Shown here: positions 18,187 to 25,978 of the stretch, in pieces
Position numbering within the stretch: the first letter of the stretch is position 1
How the letters are laid out: each line of letters starts with the position of its first letter
Assembly (NCBI GenBank): GCA_965214115.1
Contig: CBDCAU010000002.1
Location: 290,231-354,230, forward strand
From: Owenweeksia sp965214115
GTDB lineage: Bacteria > Bacteroidota > Bacteroidia > Flavobacteriales > Schleiferiaceae
DNA length: 64,000 nucleotides
Direction of reading: 5' to 3'
Translations under genes and position numbers: made by a program
Notes under the pieces: model-generated
Seen by the model: the letters and a program-made list of their open reading frames with translations, nothing else
Databases searched by the model: none
Told to the model about the DNA's origin: nothing

Positions 18187-19536
18187 TTGTTCGCCATAGT
18201 AGATGTAGAAACCACCGGCGGCCACGCACGCGGCCACGGGATGACGGAAATCGCCATCGTGATTTCCGATGGCCTTTCTGTGCAAAACACCTATTCTACC
18301 TTGCTCAATCCCCGCCAACACATTCCGCTGGGCATCCAAACGATGACGGGCATCACACCCGAAATGGTGGAAGATGCACCGGAATTTTCCGAGGTGGCCG
18401 AAGAAATCCGCGCTATGTTGGCCGACCATATTTTCGTGGCGCACAACGTGCATTTCGACCTTGGTTTTGTGCAGTCCGCTTTCGCGGGATGCGGCATCGA
18501 GTACAACCCCAAGCGGATGTGCAGCGTGCGCTACGCCCGCAAAATCGAGAAGGGTCTGAAATCCTATTCGCTGAAAAATTTGTGCGCGCATTTTCACATT
18601 CAAAATAAAAACCCGCACCGTGGGCTGGGCGACGCCACCGCCACGGCGGAAATCCTGCAAAAACTCTTCGACCGCGACTTGGCCGGCCAGTGGCAGCAAT
18701 TGATAAAACGCAACAGCGGCGAGTTCAACCTGCCCGCGAATTTGCCGGCCGAGCAATTCCAAAACTTGCCCCACGCGGCGGGCGTCTATTATTTTTTGGA
18801 TAAGTTTGAAAAACCGCTTTACATCGGCAAAGCGCGCAATTTAAAAAAGCGCGTTGCGGGGCATTTTTCGTCCGACAAAACCACTAAGCGCAGCCAAATT
18901 TTCAAGCGGGAAATCCACCACATCCGCTACGAACTGACGGGCAGCGAGCTGGTGGCCACGCTTTTGGAAGATTCGGAAATCCGCCAATATTGGCCGCCCC
19001 ACAACCGCGCGCAGAAAAACCCGCGCCGCCGTTTCGGGGTATTTTTATACGAAAACCAAAGCGGGATTATGAAACTTGGCGTAAACCGCGTGGCCCGCCA
19101 AAACGGTTTTCTGCACCAGTTTTTTTCCTATGACGAAGCGACGGGCTGGCTCGCCCACGCCGTCGAAAAATACCGCCTCGCCGCCAACCTCTGCGGCTTT
19201 CCCATTGATTATCACCCGTTTAGAACCGAAATCCAAGACCATCAAAAAGGGATGGAAAAACTGTTGGACGATTGGCAAAGATCCCAGTCCACCATTGCCA
19301 TCAAAACCATCGGCCGCCACAACGAGGAGGACGGTTTCGTACTCGTCGAAAAGGGGCATTTAAAAGGCATCGGCTTCGTGCCGCGCGGGGTGGAAATTTC
19401 CCGCAATGAAGAAATCTTGGATTATGTGCGGCCGCTGGCGAGTAGTATTACCACGGATAGGGCGATTACTAAGGTGCTGGGGGAGAGGAGGGTGGAGATG
19501 CTGAAACTTAGTAATTCAAATGTAACTCAATTGTAA
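18187..19536 (+). CDS. Exonuclease (DnaQ-like) fused to GIY-YIG nuclease domain
   Basis: A 449-residue two-nuclease fusion. Residues 1-165 are a DEDDh 3'-5' exonuclease like the DNA polymerase III epsilon subunit: D6-V-E8-T-T near the start, the HNVHFD segment with D91, and H144...D149. Residues 197-280 are a GIY-YIG domain like the N-terminus of UvrC and Cho (G199-V-Y, then Y212-I-G, K-A-R-N-L-K-K-R). The last 170 residues have no known domain. The combination is known in several bacteria and is thought to act in DNA repair. The start is a TTG at 18187; an ATT lies one codon upstream and no ATG is available. It is monocistronic and ends just before a perfect palindromic terminator. Confidence 0.9.
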   Translation: MFAIVDVETTGGHARGHGMTEIAIVISDGLSVQNTYSTLLNPRQHIPLGIQTMTGITPEMVEDAPEFSEVAEEIRAMLADHIFVAHNVHFDLGFVQSAFAGCGIEYNPKRMCSVRYARKIEKGLKSYSLKNLCAHFHIQNKNPHRGLGDATATAEILQKLFDRDLAGQWQQLIKRNSGEFNLPANLPAEQFQNLPHAAGVYYFLDKFEKPLYIGKARNLKKRVAGHFSSDKTTKRSQIFKREIHHIRYELTGSELVATLLEDSEIRQYWPPHNRAQKNPRRRFGVFLYENQSGIMKLGVNRVARQNGFLHQFFSYDEATGWLAHAVEKYRLAANLCGFPIDYHPFRTEIQDHQKGMEKLLDDWQRSQSTIAIKTIGRHNEEDGFVLVEKGHLKGIGFVPRGVEISRNEEILDYVRPLASSITTDRAITKVLGERRVEMLKLSNSNVTQL

Positions 19537-19561
19537 TTCAATAGATATTAGGTTGTTGCTT

Positions 19562-19598
19562 AAAAGTGGTATGTGCAAATTTTGCACATACCACTTTT
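19562..19598. terminator. Perfect 37-bp palindrome, probable bidirectional terminator
   Basis: AAAAGTGGTATGTGCAAA (19562-19579) and its exact complement (19581-19598) flank a single T. As RNA this folds into a long hairpin with A and T tracts on either side, so it can end transcripts from both directions. It lies between the convergent exonuclease gene and the RhuM fragment. Confidence 0.75.
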
Positions 19599-19618
19599 TG
19601 TTCTCAGAGTTTTTTTGG

Positions 19619-19864
19619 CTAATGGTATGGAGTGGTGTGTTGGAAATCCCGATACACCACTTCTTCCTGAAGTTTGCCTTCTGAAAAGATATGCTGCAAA
19701 AGCTCGGAAATGGTGCTTCGTCCTTGCTCAAACATTTGAGCCATAGCTTTTTGTGAAAGCCAAAGCGTGTCGTTCTGAAAATATACCTCTACGTTCACCT
19801 TTCCCGTTTCGGTTTGAAAGATGACGAAGTTTTCTAATTTTTGGAGGTCGTTGCTTTTTTTCAA
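19619..19864 (-). pseudogene. RhuM/virulence-protein N-terminal fragment
   Basis: 81 residues that match the start of the RhuM family (FVIFQTETGKVNVEVYFQND, then LWLSQKAMAQMFEQGRSTIS), ending abruptly at FQHTTPYH. Family members are usually more than 300 residues long and continue with a KHYNLD segment, so this is a truncated copy. RhuM-like genes are accessory and typically sit near restriction or mobile genes. The truncation point lies about 20 bases from the palindrome at 19562-19598. It is probably non-functional. Confidence 0.8.
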
Positions 19865-19943
19865 GGGTCAGGTTTTTGCGGACTAAATTTAGAAGAAATG
19901 TGCAAATTTTTCGTCATAAAAGAATAATTTTTGATTCTAATTC

Positions 19944-21605
19944 TCACACCTCCTCCAAATACCGATGCACAAAACTAATCGCCATCGTGCCTTCGCCCAC
20001 CGCACTCGCCACGCGGTTCATCGCGCCGGAGCGCACGTCGCCGGCGGCGAAAATGCCGGCCACGCTGGTTTCCAACAAAAAGGGTTCGCGCTCCAATTTC
20101 CAGTTTTTTGTGTGATTTTCCATTAGCACCAAATCGCGGCCGGTCTTTAAAAACCCCTTTTCGTCTTTCTTGAAATGGTCGCCCATCCAATCCGTAAACG
20201 GCCGCGCCCCGATGAAGATAAAAAGTGCACCCGCTTCCACTTCCGTTTCTTCACCTTTTTCATCGTTTTTTAATAGCAATTTTTCAAGATGGGAATCACC
20301 ACTCGCGTTGATAATTTCGGTGTTGCCCTTTATATGAATGTTCTCGGTCTTTTCGATTTGCCGAATCAGGTAATCCGACATTGAAGATTTTAAGTCCGGT
20401 TTTCGTATCAAAATATAGACGTTTTTGGCAAATTGGGATAGATACATCGCGCCCTGCCCCGCCGAGTTGCCGCCGCCCACGATATACACTTCTTGGTCGC
20501 GGCAGGCGTTGGCCTCGGTCATCGCCGCGCCGTAGTACACGCCGGCGCCCGTGAATTTTTCTATGCCCTTGGTAGCCAGTTTTTTATAATCCACACCGGT
20601 GGTAATTACCACGCTTTTCGCAGAAATTTCATCGCCATTGCTGAGCACCAAAATTTTGTACTGGTCGGCCATTTTGATTTCGCAGACTTCGCGCGGGGTC
20701 ATCATTTCCGCGCCCAAGCGGCTGGCCTGTGAGGATGCGCGCCGCGCCAAATCGCTGCCACTCAGCCCTTTGGGAAAACCCAAATAATTTTCGATGCGCG
20801 ACGAAGTGCCCGCTTGCCCGCCAGGTGCCCGCTTTTCGATGAGCAAAGTTTTAAGCCCCTCGCTGGCGCCGTACACCGCCGCGGCCAGCCCCGCCGGCCC
20901 CGCGCCCACGATGACCACGTCGTACATTTCCGCCGAAGCGGTCGGGTTCAGCCCCAGTTCGCGCGCCACATCGGGAATTTGCGGGTCGCTCAAAAAATGG
21001 CCATTTTCCAAAAACAAAACCGGCAAATCTTGTTCAGACAAATCGTTGGCTTTCAAAAGTTCCCGCCCTTTTTCACTCGTCTCGAAATCGTGCCAGCGGT
21101 AGGGGAAAAGATTGCCCGCCAAAAAATCTTTCAGCGCGTGGCTCTTGGGCGAAAACTGGTAGCCGACCACTTTAATCCCTTCAAAATCAGGAATGTAATT
21201 CGCCTGCCACTCGTCCAGCAAATCGTCCAGAACGGGATACATTTTTTCCTCCGGCGGGTCCCACGGTTTCATCAGGTAATAATCGAGCTGCACCTCGTTG
21301 ATGGCCTGAATCGCCGCGTCCGTATCGGAATAGGCCGTGAGCAACACCCGCTTGGCGCGCGGAAAATGCGCCTTGGCCCGCTCCAAAAATTCCGTCCCCG
21401 ACATTTTCGGCATCCGCTGGTCGCTCAGGAACAGCGCCACTTCCTCGCCTTTTTTCTTAAACTCCTGCACCGCTTCCAACCCTTCCACCGGCGAATCCGT
21501 GGAAATGATGCGGTAGTCATTTTTGTATTGCTTTCGCAAATCTTGCCGCACCGCGCGGATGACCTGCGGGTCGTCGTCGATGGCGAGGATGATGGGTTTT
21601 TTCAT
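19944..21605 (-). CDS. Response regulator receiver fused to FAD/NAD(P) oxidoreductase (TrxR-like, no CxxC)
   Basis: A 553-residue fusion. Residues 1-125 are a receiver domain (ILAIDDDPQ acidic pocket, phosphoacceptor Asp in FLSDQRMPKMSG, and M-K-P-W). After a linker of about 100 residues comes a thioredoxin-reductase-like flavoprotein: FAD motif V-G-A-G-P-A-G near 233, NAD(P) motif V-G-G-G-N-S-A-G, and the second FAD segment GIFAAGDVRSG. The redox-active CxxC of true thioredoxin reductase is missing; the matching place reads G-V-Y-Y-G-A-A-M. It therefore cannot reduce thioredoxin by the usual route and may pass electrons to another acceptor or act as a redox sensor. It is the last of three same-strand genes that include a cNMP-domain histidine kinase, its likely partner. 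Confidence 0.92.
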   Translation of the reverse strand: MKKPIILAIDDDPQVIRAVRQDLRKQYKNDYRIISTDSPVEGLEAVQEFKKKGEEVALFLSDQRMPKMSGTEFLERAKAHFPRAKRVLLTAYSDTDAAIQAINEVQLDYYLMKPWDPPEEKMYPVLDDLLDEWQANYIPDFEGIKVVGYQFSPKSHALKDFLAGNLFPYRWHDFETSEKGRELLKANDLSEQDLPVLFLENGHFLSDPQIPDVARELGLNPTASAEMYDVVIVGAGPAGLAAAVYGASEGLKTLLIEKRAPGGQAGTSSRIENYLGFPKGLSGSDLARRASSQASRLGAEMMTPREVCEIKMADQYKILVLSNGDEISAKSVVITTGVDYKKLATKGIEKFTGAGVYYGAAMTEANACRDQEVYIVGGGNSAGQGAMYLSQFAKNVYILIRKPDLKSSMSDYLIRQIEKTENIHIKGNTEIINASGDSHLEKLLLKNDEKGEETEVEAGALFIFIGARPFTDWMGDHFKKDEKGFLKTGRDLVLMENHTKNWKLEREPFLLETSVAGIFAAGDVRSGAMNRVASAVGEGTMAISFVHRYLEEV

Positions 21606-21765
21606 AGTTGATAGTTGTCAGTTGTTGGTTCTTGGTTGTCAGTCAGGTGTCGCAGCCGACGGTTTAAACCGTCGGTCGGGAAGAAGGAGGTTTTCAGGTT
21701 CAATGTGTAAATAATAGTGCTGAAATTGCTATTAAAACACTATCAAATGACAGTTCAAATATTCA

Positions 21766-22416
21766 TCAAAGAAACACACGAAAACCCACGGCCGCTATGA
21801 ACGCACGGTTCTTAGCTTTAATCGAAACTGAATTGGCAGTGGCCTCTTCGTCCACAAATTTGCTGATGTCAGCTTGATAAGTGAAGTGCGCAAAAACTAA
21901 AAATGGCGAAAGAGAATATTCGGCGCCCAGTCCTGCGTCCCACCCAAACACAAATTGCCGAGCAAAGGCGGATTCAAAAAGTATTGGGGATTCATTGCTC
22001 GAATAGCTGAGAAAATGGTCCAATCGTGGCCCCAAAAAGGCAGAAACTGCAATATCCCCAAATGGGTAGCGGTATTTCAGGGATGGAGTGAAAGTGATAA
22101 AGTCCAAGTAAGTTTCGGCGGTTCGGGTTTCACCTCCTTCGGGGTCCGATGGGATGTTGAAGGTTATCTCGTTTGTACGGCCTTTCCGGATGTAGCCCAA
22201 ATCGACCAATAAACTGAAGTGCGAACCTCGAAAGAGTTCCGAGTTCAAACCCAAATAAGTTCCTAAAAGATAATCGCTATCCAAACCGCTGCCGCCATCC
22301 AATCTATAATCCTGATTCGCCCAAACGGCCCCGCCTTTCAGACCGATGGAGCAATTCTGTGCATTGGCTAACGGACTCAAAACGAGCACAAAACAAAGGG
22401 ACAAGAGATACTTCAT
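21766..22416 (-). CDS. Small outer-membrane beta-barrel protein (PorT-like)
   Basis: A 216-residue protein with a signal peptide (LLSLCFVLVLSPLANAQ) and a pattern typical of eight-stranded barrels: GLKGGAVWANQDY, then SLLVDLGYIRKGR, FTPSLKYRYPFG and a C-terminal AAVGFRVFL ending in an aromatic residue. Proteins of this kind are very common in Bacteroidota and mostly have no assigned role. It lies between the histidine kinase and the receiver-oxidoreductase genes on the same strand, with gaps of 160-170 bases on each side, so its link to that pathway is not certain. Confidence 0.85.
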   Translation of the reverse strand: MKYLLSLCFVLVLSPLANAQNCSIGLKGGAVWANQDYRLDGGSGLDSDYLLGTYLGLNSELFRGSHFSLLVDLGYIRKGRTNEITFNIPSDPEGGETRTAETYLDFITFTPSLKYRYPFGDIAVSAFLGPRLDHFLSYSSNESPILFESAFARQFVFGWDAGLGAEYSLSPFLVFAHFTYQADISKFVDEEATANSVSIKAKNRAFIAAVGFRVFL

Positions 22417-22436
22417 TTTTTTTGGATGATTAAAAT

Positions 22437-22585
22437 TTTTTAAAATAAAATTGAGAAACTCATTTTGCCCATCATTGTTGTTTTCTTATTAAATTACCAT
22501 CAAATTACAACTGAATTACTATTTGAATAACAACCGAATTACCCCATTACAATTCATCAATTACTTATCCACTATTACCTATTCA
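22437..22585. other. Intergenic low-complexity AATTAC repeats
   Basis: About ten near-copies of AATTACCA or AATTACAA over 22490-22575 form a simple repeat. A shorter run occurs at 45931-45960. Confidence 0.6.
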
Positions 22586-23983
22586 TCATTTCGGAATTTT
22601 CACCTCAAACACCGTCCCGTTCCCATCACTTTTAAACTCAATTTTCCCACTATGTTTTTCAATAATATTTCGCACTACATCCAATCCTAATCCCGTCCCT
22701 TTCCCAATTTCTTTTGTGGTATAAAAAGGCTCGAAAATCTTCTCTTGAATATCTTCGGGAATGCCGTTTCCGTTGTCCATAATTTTTACTGAAATTTCAT
22801 CTTTTTGAAGTTCGGTTTTGATGGTTAAAACAGCATCTTCCACATTCTCCATCGCATCCAGCGCGTTGTCGATTAGATTGGTCCAAACCTGATTCAATTC
22901 GCTGACGTACATCGGAATTTCCGGCAAATCATCCGCAAATTGCTTATCGATTCTCACGACGTTTTCCCTCGCTTTGTGGTTGAGCATCGTCAGCGTGTTT
23001 TCCAGCCCCTCGTGGATGTCCGCGCTGATTTTTTCCGGTGCGCGATCCATATGGGTAAAATTTTTCACGCTGCCCACCAAGTCCGAAATCCGCACCGACG
23101 CCTCGCCGATGTCGCGCACCATTTTTTCGGTTACCAAATTGTCGTTCACCCATTTGATGACGGGCGGAAAATGATCGGCGCCAGTTTTCTCCAAAATCAT
23201 TTCCACATCCTCACACGAAAAACCAAACTCAATCAAATTCTCGGCAATTTCGTCGGCCTCGTCCGCGCCGTTTTCTTCCAAACAATCAATCAAATCCTCT
23301 TCATACGATTGCCGTTCCATCAAGCCCAGCTTGCCTTTCGGCGGATTTTCCAAGCGATTGAAAAGCACCGCGTTGACCTCGTCCACCTCTTTTTCACCCA
23401 TTTGGATGCGCATCACTTTTTTGAAATTTTCGGGCAGTTGGCCCAAATGTTTTTTCAATTCTTTGCTACTCCGCACAATCGCGGCGGCGGGATTATTCAG
23501 TTCGTGTGCCAGTCCGGCGGAAAGTTTTCCCAGCGCCATCATCTTCTCGTTCTGCTGGCGATAAGTGGTGAATTCGCGGATGCGCGTACTCATTTGGTGG
23601 ACGAGCGCCTCCGTTACAAAATACTGGTTGCGAATCAGTTCCGGCATTTTTTCTTTGGGAAAAGCGAGGATTTCCGCTGCCTCGGAAACAATGCCCGCCG
23701 CGCGCGTAACTTCCATCCGCGAGTAGGGCAGCACGCCGCCGATGTCGCCCGCTTCCAACACCGAAATCTCGCGGGTTTGGTTGCCCTGCGTAAAAATGAT
23801 GCGGATTTTCCCCGCCAAAACGAACTGCATTTCCATCGCCGGTTGGTCGGCTCGGAAAAGGTGGTCGCCCTCTTTTAAAGTATAGTGTCGGGAATTTTCG
23901 ATGAGAAAGTCCAGTTCCGCTGCGGGGACATCCGAAAACGGCTGAAAAATTTCCCTAAACCGCTGGACGGTAGGTTTTTGCAT
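22586..23983 (-). CDS. Histidine kinase with N-terminal cyclic nucleotide-binding (CRP-like) domain
   Basis: A 465-residue soluble sensor kinase. Residues 1-130 are a cNMP-binding domain (LKEGDHLFRADQPAMEMQFV, then ISVLEAGDIGG). The H-box is S-A-G-L-A-H-E-L-N-N-P near residue 160, with a long helical insertion, and the C-terminal ATPase domain has N-box NLIDNALDAME, DNGNGIPEDIQEKIF and G-K-G-T-G-L-G-L. All catalytic residues are present. It has no membrane segment, so the input is cytoplasmic. It is the upstream gene of the cluster that contains the receiver-oxidoreductase, which has the phosphorylatable Asp this kinase would need. Whether the sensory domain binds a nucleotide or has another ligand is not shown by the sequence. 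Confidence 0.93.
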   Translation of the reverse strand: MQKPTVQRFREIFQPFSDVPAAELDFLIENSRHYTLKEGDHLFRADQPAMEMQFVLAGKIRIIFTQGNQTREISVLEAGDIGGVLPYSRMEVTRAAGIVSEAAEILAFPKEKMPELIRNQYFVTEALVHQMSTRIREFTTYRQQNEKMMALGKLSAGLAHELNNPAAAIVRSSKELKKHLGQLPENFKKVMRIQMGEKEVDEVNAVLFNRLENPPKGKLGLMERQSYEEDLIDCLEENGADEADEIAENLIEFGFSCEDVEMILEKTGADHFPPVIKWVNDNLVTEKMVRDIGEASVRISDLVGSVKNFTHMDRAPEKISADIHEGLENTLTMLNHKARENVVRIDKQFADDLPEIPMYVSELNQVWTNLIDNALDAMENVEDAVLTIKTELQKDEISVKIMDNGNGIPEDIQEKIFEPFYTTKEIGKGTGLGLDVVRNIIEKHSGKIEFKSDGNGTVFEVKIPK

Positions 23984-24025
23984 TTTGATGTTTGAAATGC
24001 AAAAAGTAGGGAAAAATACGGTGGG

Positions 24026-24337
24026 TCAGGCCAGTTCCATTTCGGTTTCCAGCATTTCGATGTTCAGGTGAACTTTCGCGTCCAATGCTCTAAACACCCG
24101 CAGCAGCGTTCGGACGGTAACGTTTCCCGCATTGTTTTCCAAGCGGGAAATTTGGGCTTTTTTTACGCCGACGCGTTCACCGAGCTGGGCTTGGGTGAGT
24201 TTTCGTTTTTTGCGGGCGGCGCGGATTGTATCTCCCAGAATAGCCCATTTTACATTGGTTTCATACTCCTCGCGGCGGGGTGTGCCTCGCTTTCCAATTA
24301 CTTTATCTTGAGCCTCCTCTAAAGTGTAACTTTTCAT
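24026..24337 (-). CDS. higA: HigA-like antitoxin, XRE helix-turn-helix
   Basis: A 103-residue protein with a helix-turn-helix of the XRE type at residues 38-90 (KLTQAQLGERVGVKKAQISR) preceded by an N-terminal arm that in this class contacts the toxin. It overlaps the toxin gene by 4 bp (ATGA) and follows it, the toxin-first order of HigBA modules. HigA represses its own promoter, so self-regulation is likely. The 40-base gap to the cNMP-kinase gene and same strand leave open a weak read-through into that gene. Confidence 0.9.
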   Translation of the reverse strand: MKSYTLEEAQDKVIGKRGTPRREEYETNVKWAILGDTIRAARKKRKLTQAQLGERVGVKKAQISRLENNAGNVTVRTLLRVFRALDAKVHLNIEMLETEMELA

Positions 24338-24675
24338 TTCAATTTGTTTTTAAAATATTCATTTCGGATGGCGATGGCTTTGTCAATCTCTTTAGCAGGT
24401 ACTTTATCCGTTTTTTTGATAAAGCCGTGGGTAGCCAAAACCAAGGTGTTTTCTTTTTCCGTGGTATCCCAAAATGCCAAAAGCCGATACTGGATTTTCA
24501 TATAAAGCGTCCGGAATTCCCATATTTCGTTCCTGAGCTTTTTGAAAAATTTTGGGTCGGTGTGGATTTTGGCCCGACGGATATTTTCATATATTTTTTC
24601 CGATGTTTTGGTGTCCAAATTTTTGGTAAATCGGAATGCCTCATCCAATAAAATTACTTCAAATCTTTCTTCCAT
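24334..24675 (-). CDS. higB: HigB-like toxin (RelE/ParE superfamily, phage Gp49-like)
   Basis: 113 residues of the Gp49/DUF891 type: WEFRTLYMKIQYRLLAFWD, followed by TLVLATHGFIKKTDK and VPAKEIDKA. Members are ribosome-dependent mRNA endonucleases. The basic and aromatic residues of the core (R, Y, K) are present and the length is normal, so it should be active. It is the first gene of a module with the XRE antitoxin downstream, overlapping by 4 bp. The initial Met at 24675 gives the usual family N-terminus. Confidence 0.9.
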   Translation of the reverse strand: MEERFEVILLDEAFRFTKNLDTKTSEKIYENIRRAKIHTDPKFFKKLRNEIWEFRTLYMKIQYRLLAFWDTTEKENTLVLATHGFIKKTDKVPAKEIDKAIAIRNEYFKNKLK

Positions 24676-24795
24676 AGTTCAAGTTTGGATTTGGAAATTC
24701 AAATGTAATGAAGTTTCATTAAATGTAAACAATTAAAAATCCCTACCAGCATCACGCCAAGAGGGATTTTCAAAAAACCTTAAAACCTCAAAAAA

Positions 24796-25839
24796 CTACG
24801 CCTCGGCGTCTTCCGCTTCCATTTTCTCCGTTTGGTAGATGATTTCCGTTTCCCACTTCGAGGGGTCGTCGGGAAAATCCATCGGGGTAACCAAGTATTT
24901 CTCGATAACGTAGCCGCTAAATTCCAATTCATTTTTTTCCAGATAAGCGCCCATTGCGTTGTGTGCAGCCTCCATATTTTCGTACGAGCCGCGCAACATC
25001 AGCTTGGCTACCGGTCCAGCTTCAATCGTGCCTTTTTTCACCCTGTCGGTTTCTGCTTTGTTGCTGCTAATTGGTACGGCCACCGTTACGGTCGCCACCT
25101 CATTTTCCTCGTCCCATTCTTCATAAATGCTCATCGGCGCGCCGTTCATATTTGCCATATCCTTGCCTAGCATTTGGCTTAGTTCCCCCATCTGCTGTGG
25201 AAAATAGCTGTCGCCCATCACCTTTTCAAAAGGCACGTCCTCCTCGCGGATGCCGTAGTATTCGATTTCCGGCATCTGCATCATCGAGATTTCGTAGTCC
25301 GGCATTTCGTTTTTCGGCATCGTTTCCAGCATCGCTTTCAGGTTTTCCAAGCCTCTTTCGAAATCATTGCCCGTCTGCTTTTCGATGCCGGGGATCATCG
25401 ACCGGAAAAGGAAGGGCATTTTGCCGTTGAAGCCCCACGACACCTTGGTCTTGCCACCGTCCACTTCCTCGAACCGCCACTGGCCGTCGGCACCGCCCAT
25501 TCCTTTAAACTCGATGTGCGTCTCCAGCATTTCGTTGGGTTTGGCAGCAGTTATCATTTGCTCCCCCTCGCCCATTTCTTCGCCTTTCCAAGTATAGCTG
25601 GCGCCCTCACCTTGGCTTTTTTCGCCATAGGTGATTTCGGCATCGGGATCCATCGCCGCCCACGGGCTCCACTCTTCCCACGTCTTGAAATCGCTCACGG
25701 CGGCGTACACCACTTCCGATTTCGCTTCAATCACTGTTTCGCGTTCCACCTTGAATTCGTTGGGCAAAGTGGCCATCCAAATGCAGTAGCCGCCCACGAC
25801 TACCACGATAATTCCGAGGATAATTTTTAAGACTTTCAT
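24796..25839 (-). CDS. SRPBCC polyketide-cyclase-like protein with C-terminal GyrI-like domain
   Basis: A 347-residue protein with an N-terminal membrane anchor (IILGIIVVVVGGYCIWMA), a SRPBCC ligand-binding domain at residues 28-175 (VIEAKSEVVYAAVSDFKTWE, and the family sequence WGFNGKMPFLFRSM) and a GyrI/AraC-effector-like domain in the last 160 residues (YYGIREEDVPFEKV, then ATVTVAVPISS). The first domain binds hydrophobic small molecules and the second binds various effectors. Such fusions are widespread in Bacteroidota and have no defined role. It is monocistronic and divergent from guaA. Confidence 0.88.
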   Translation of the reverse strand: MKVLKIILGIIVVVVGGYCIWMATLPNEFKVERETVIEAKSEVVYAAVSDFKTWEEWSPWAAMDPDAEITYGEKSQGEGASYTWKGEEMGEGEQMITAAKPNEMLETHIEFKGMGGADGQWRFEEVDGGKTKVSWGFNGKMPFLFRSMIPGIEKQTGNDFERGLENLKAMLETMPKNEMPDYEISMMQMPEIEYYGIREEDVPFEKVMGDSYFPQQMGELSQMLGKDMANMNGAPMSIYEEWDEENEVATVTVAVPISSNKAETDRVKKGTIEAGPVAKLMLRGSYENMEAAHNAMGAYLEKNELEFSGYVIEKYLVTPMDFPDDPSKWETEIIYQTEKMEAEDAEA

Positions 25840-25966
25840 CTTGAAATTGATTTTGATTTAGACCGCTAAATTAAAATTTTCCAATAATTTAAAAATGAGA
25901 GAGTTATGAGATGGCCGTTGTGAAAAAATCGTGATGAAATTTTTCTGATAAAAAAGGCGCGGCGGT

Positions 25967-25974
25967 TACTTTTG
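25967..25974 (+). promoter_or_regulatory. Putative -7 promoter element for guaA
   Basis: TACTTTTG matches TAnnTTTG and ends only 4 bases before the ATG at 25979. If used, the mRNA would start at or within a few bases of the start codon, so guaA would be nearly leaderless. Confidence 0.45.
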
Positions 25975-25978
25975 CGCG

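Noticed and set aside
19944..21605. Calling the receiver fusion a thioredoxin reductase
   Set aside because: The flavoprotein domain lacks the redox CxxC, so that activity is not supported.
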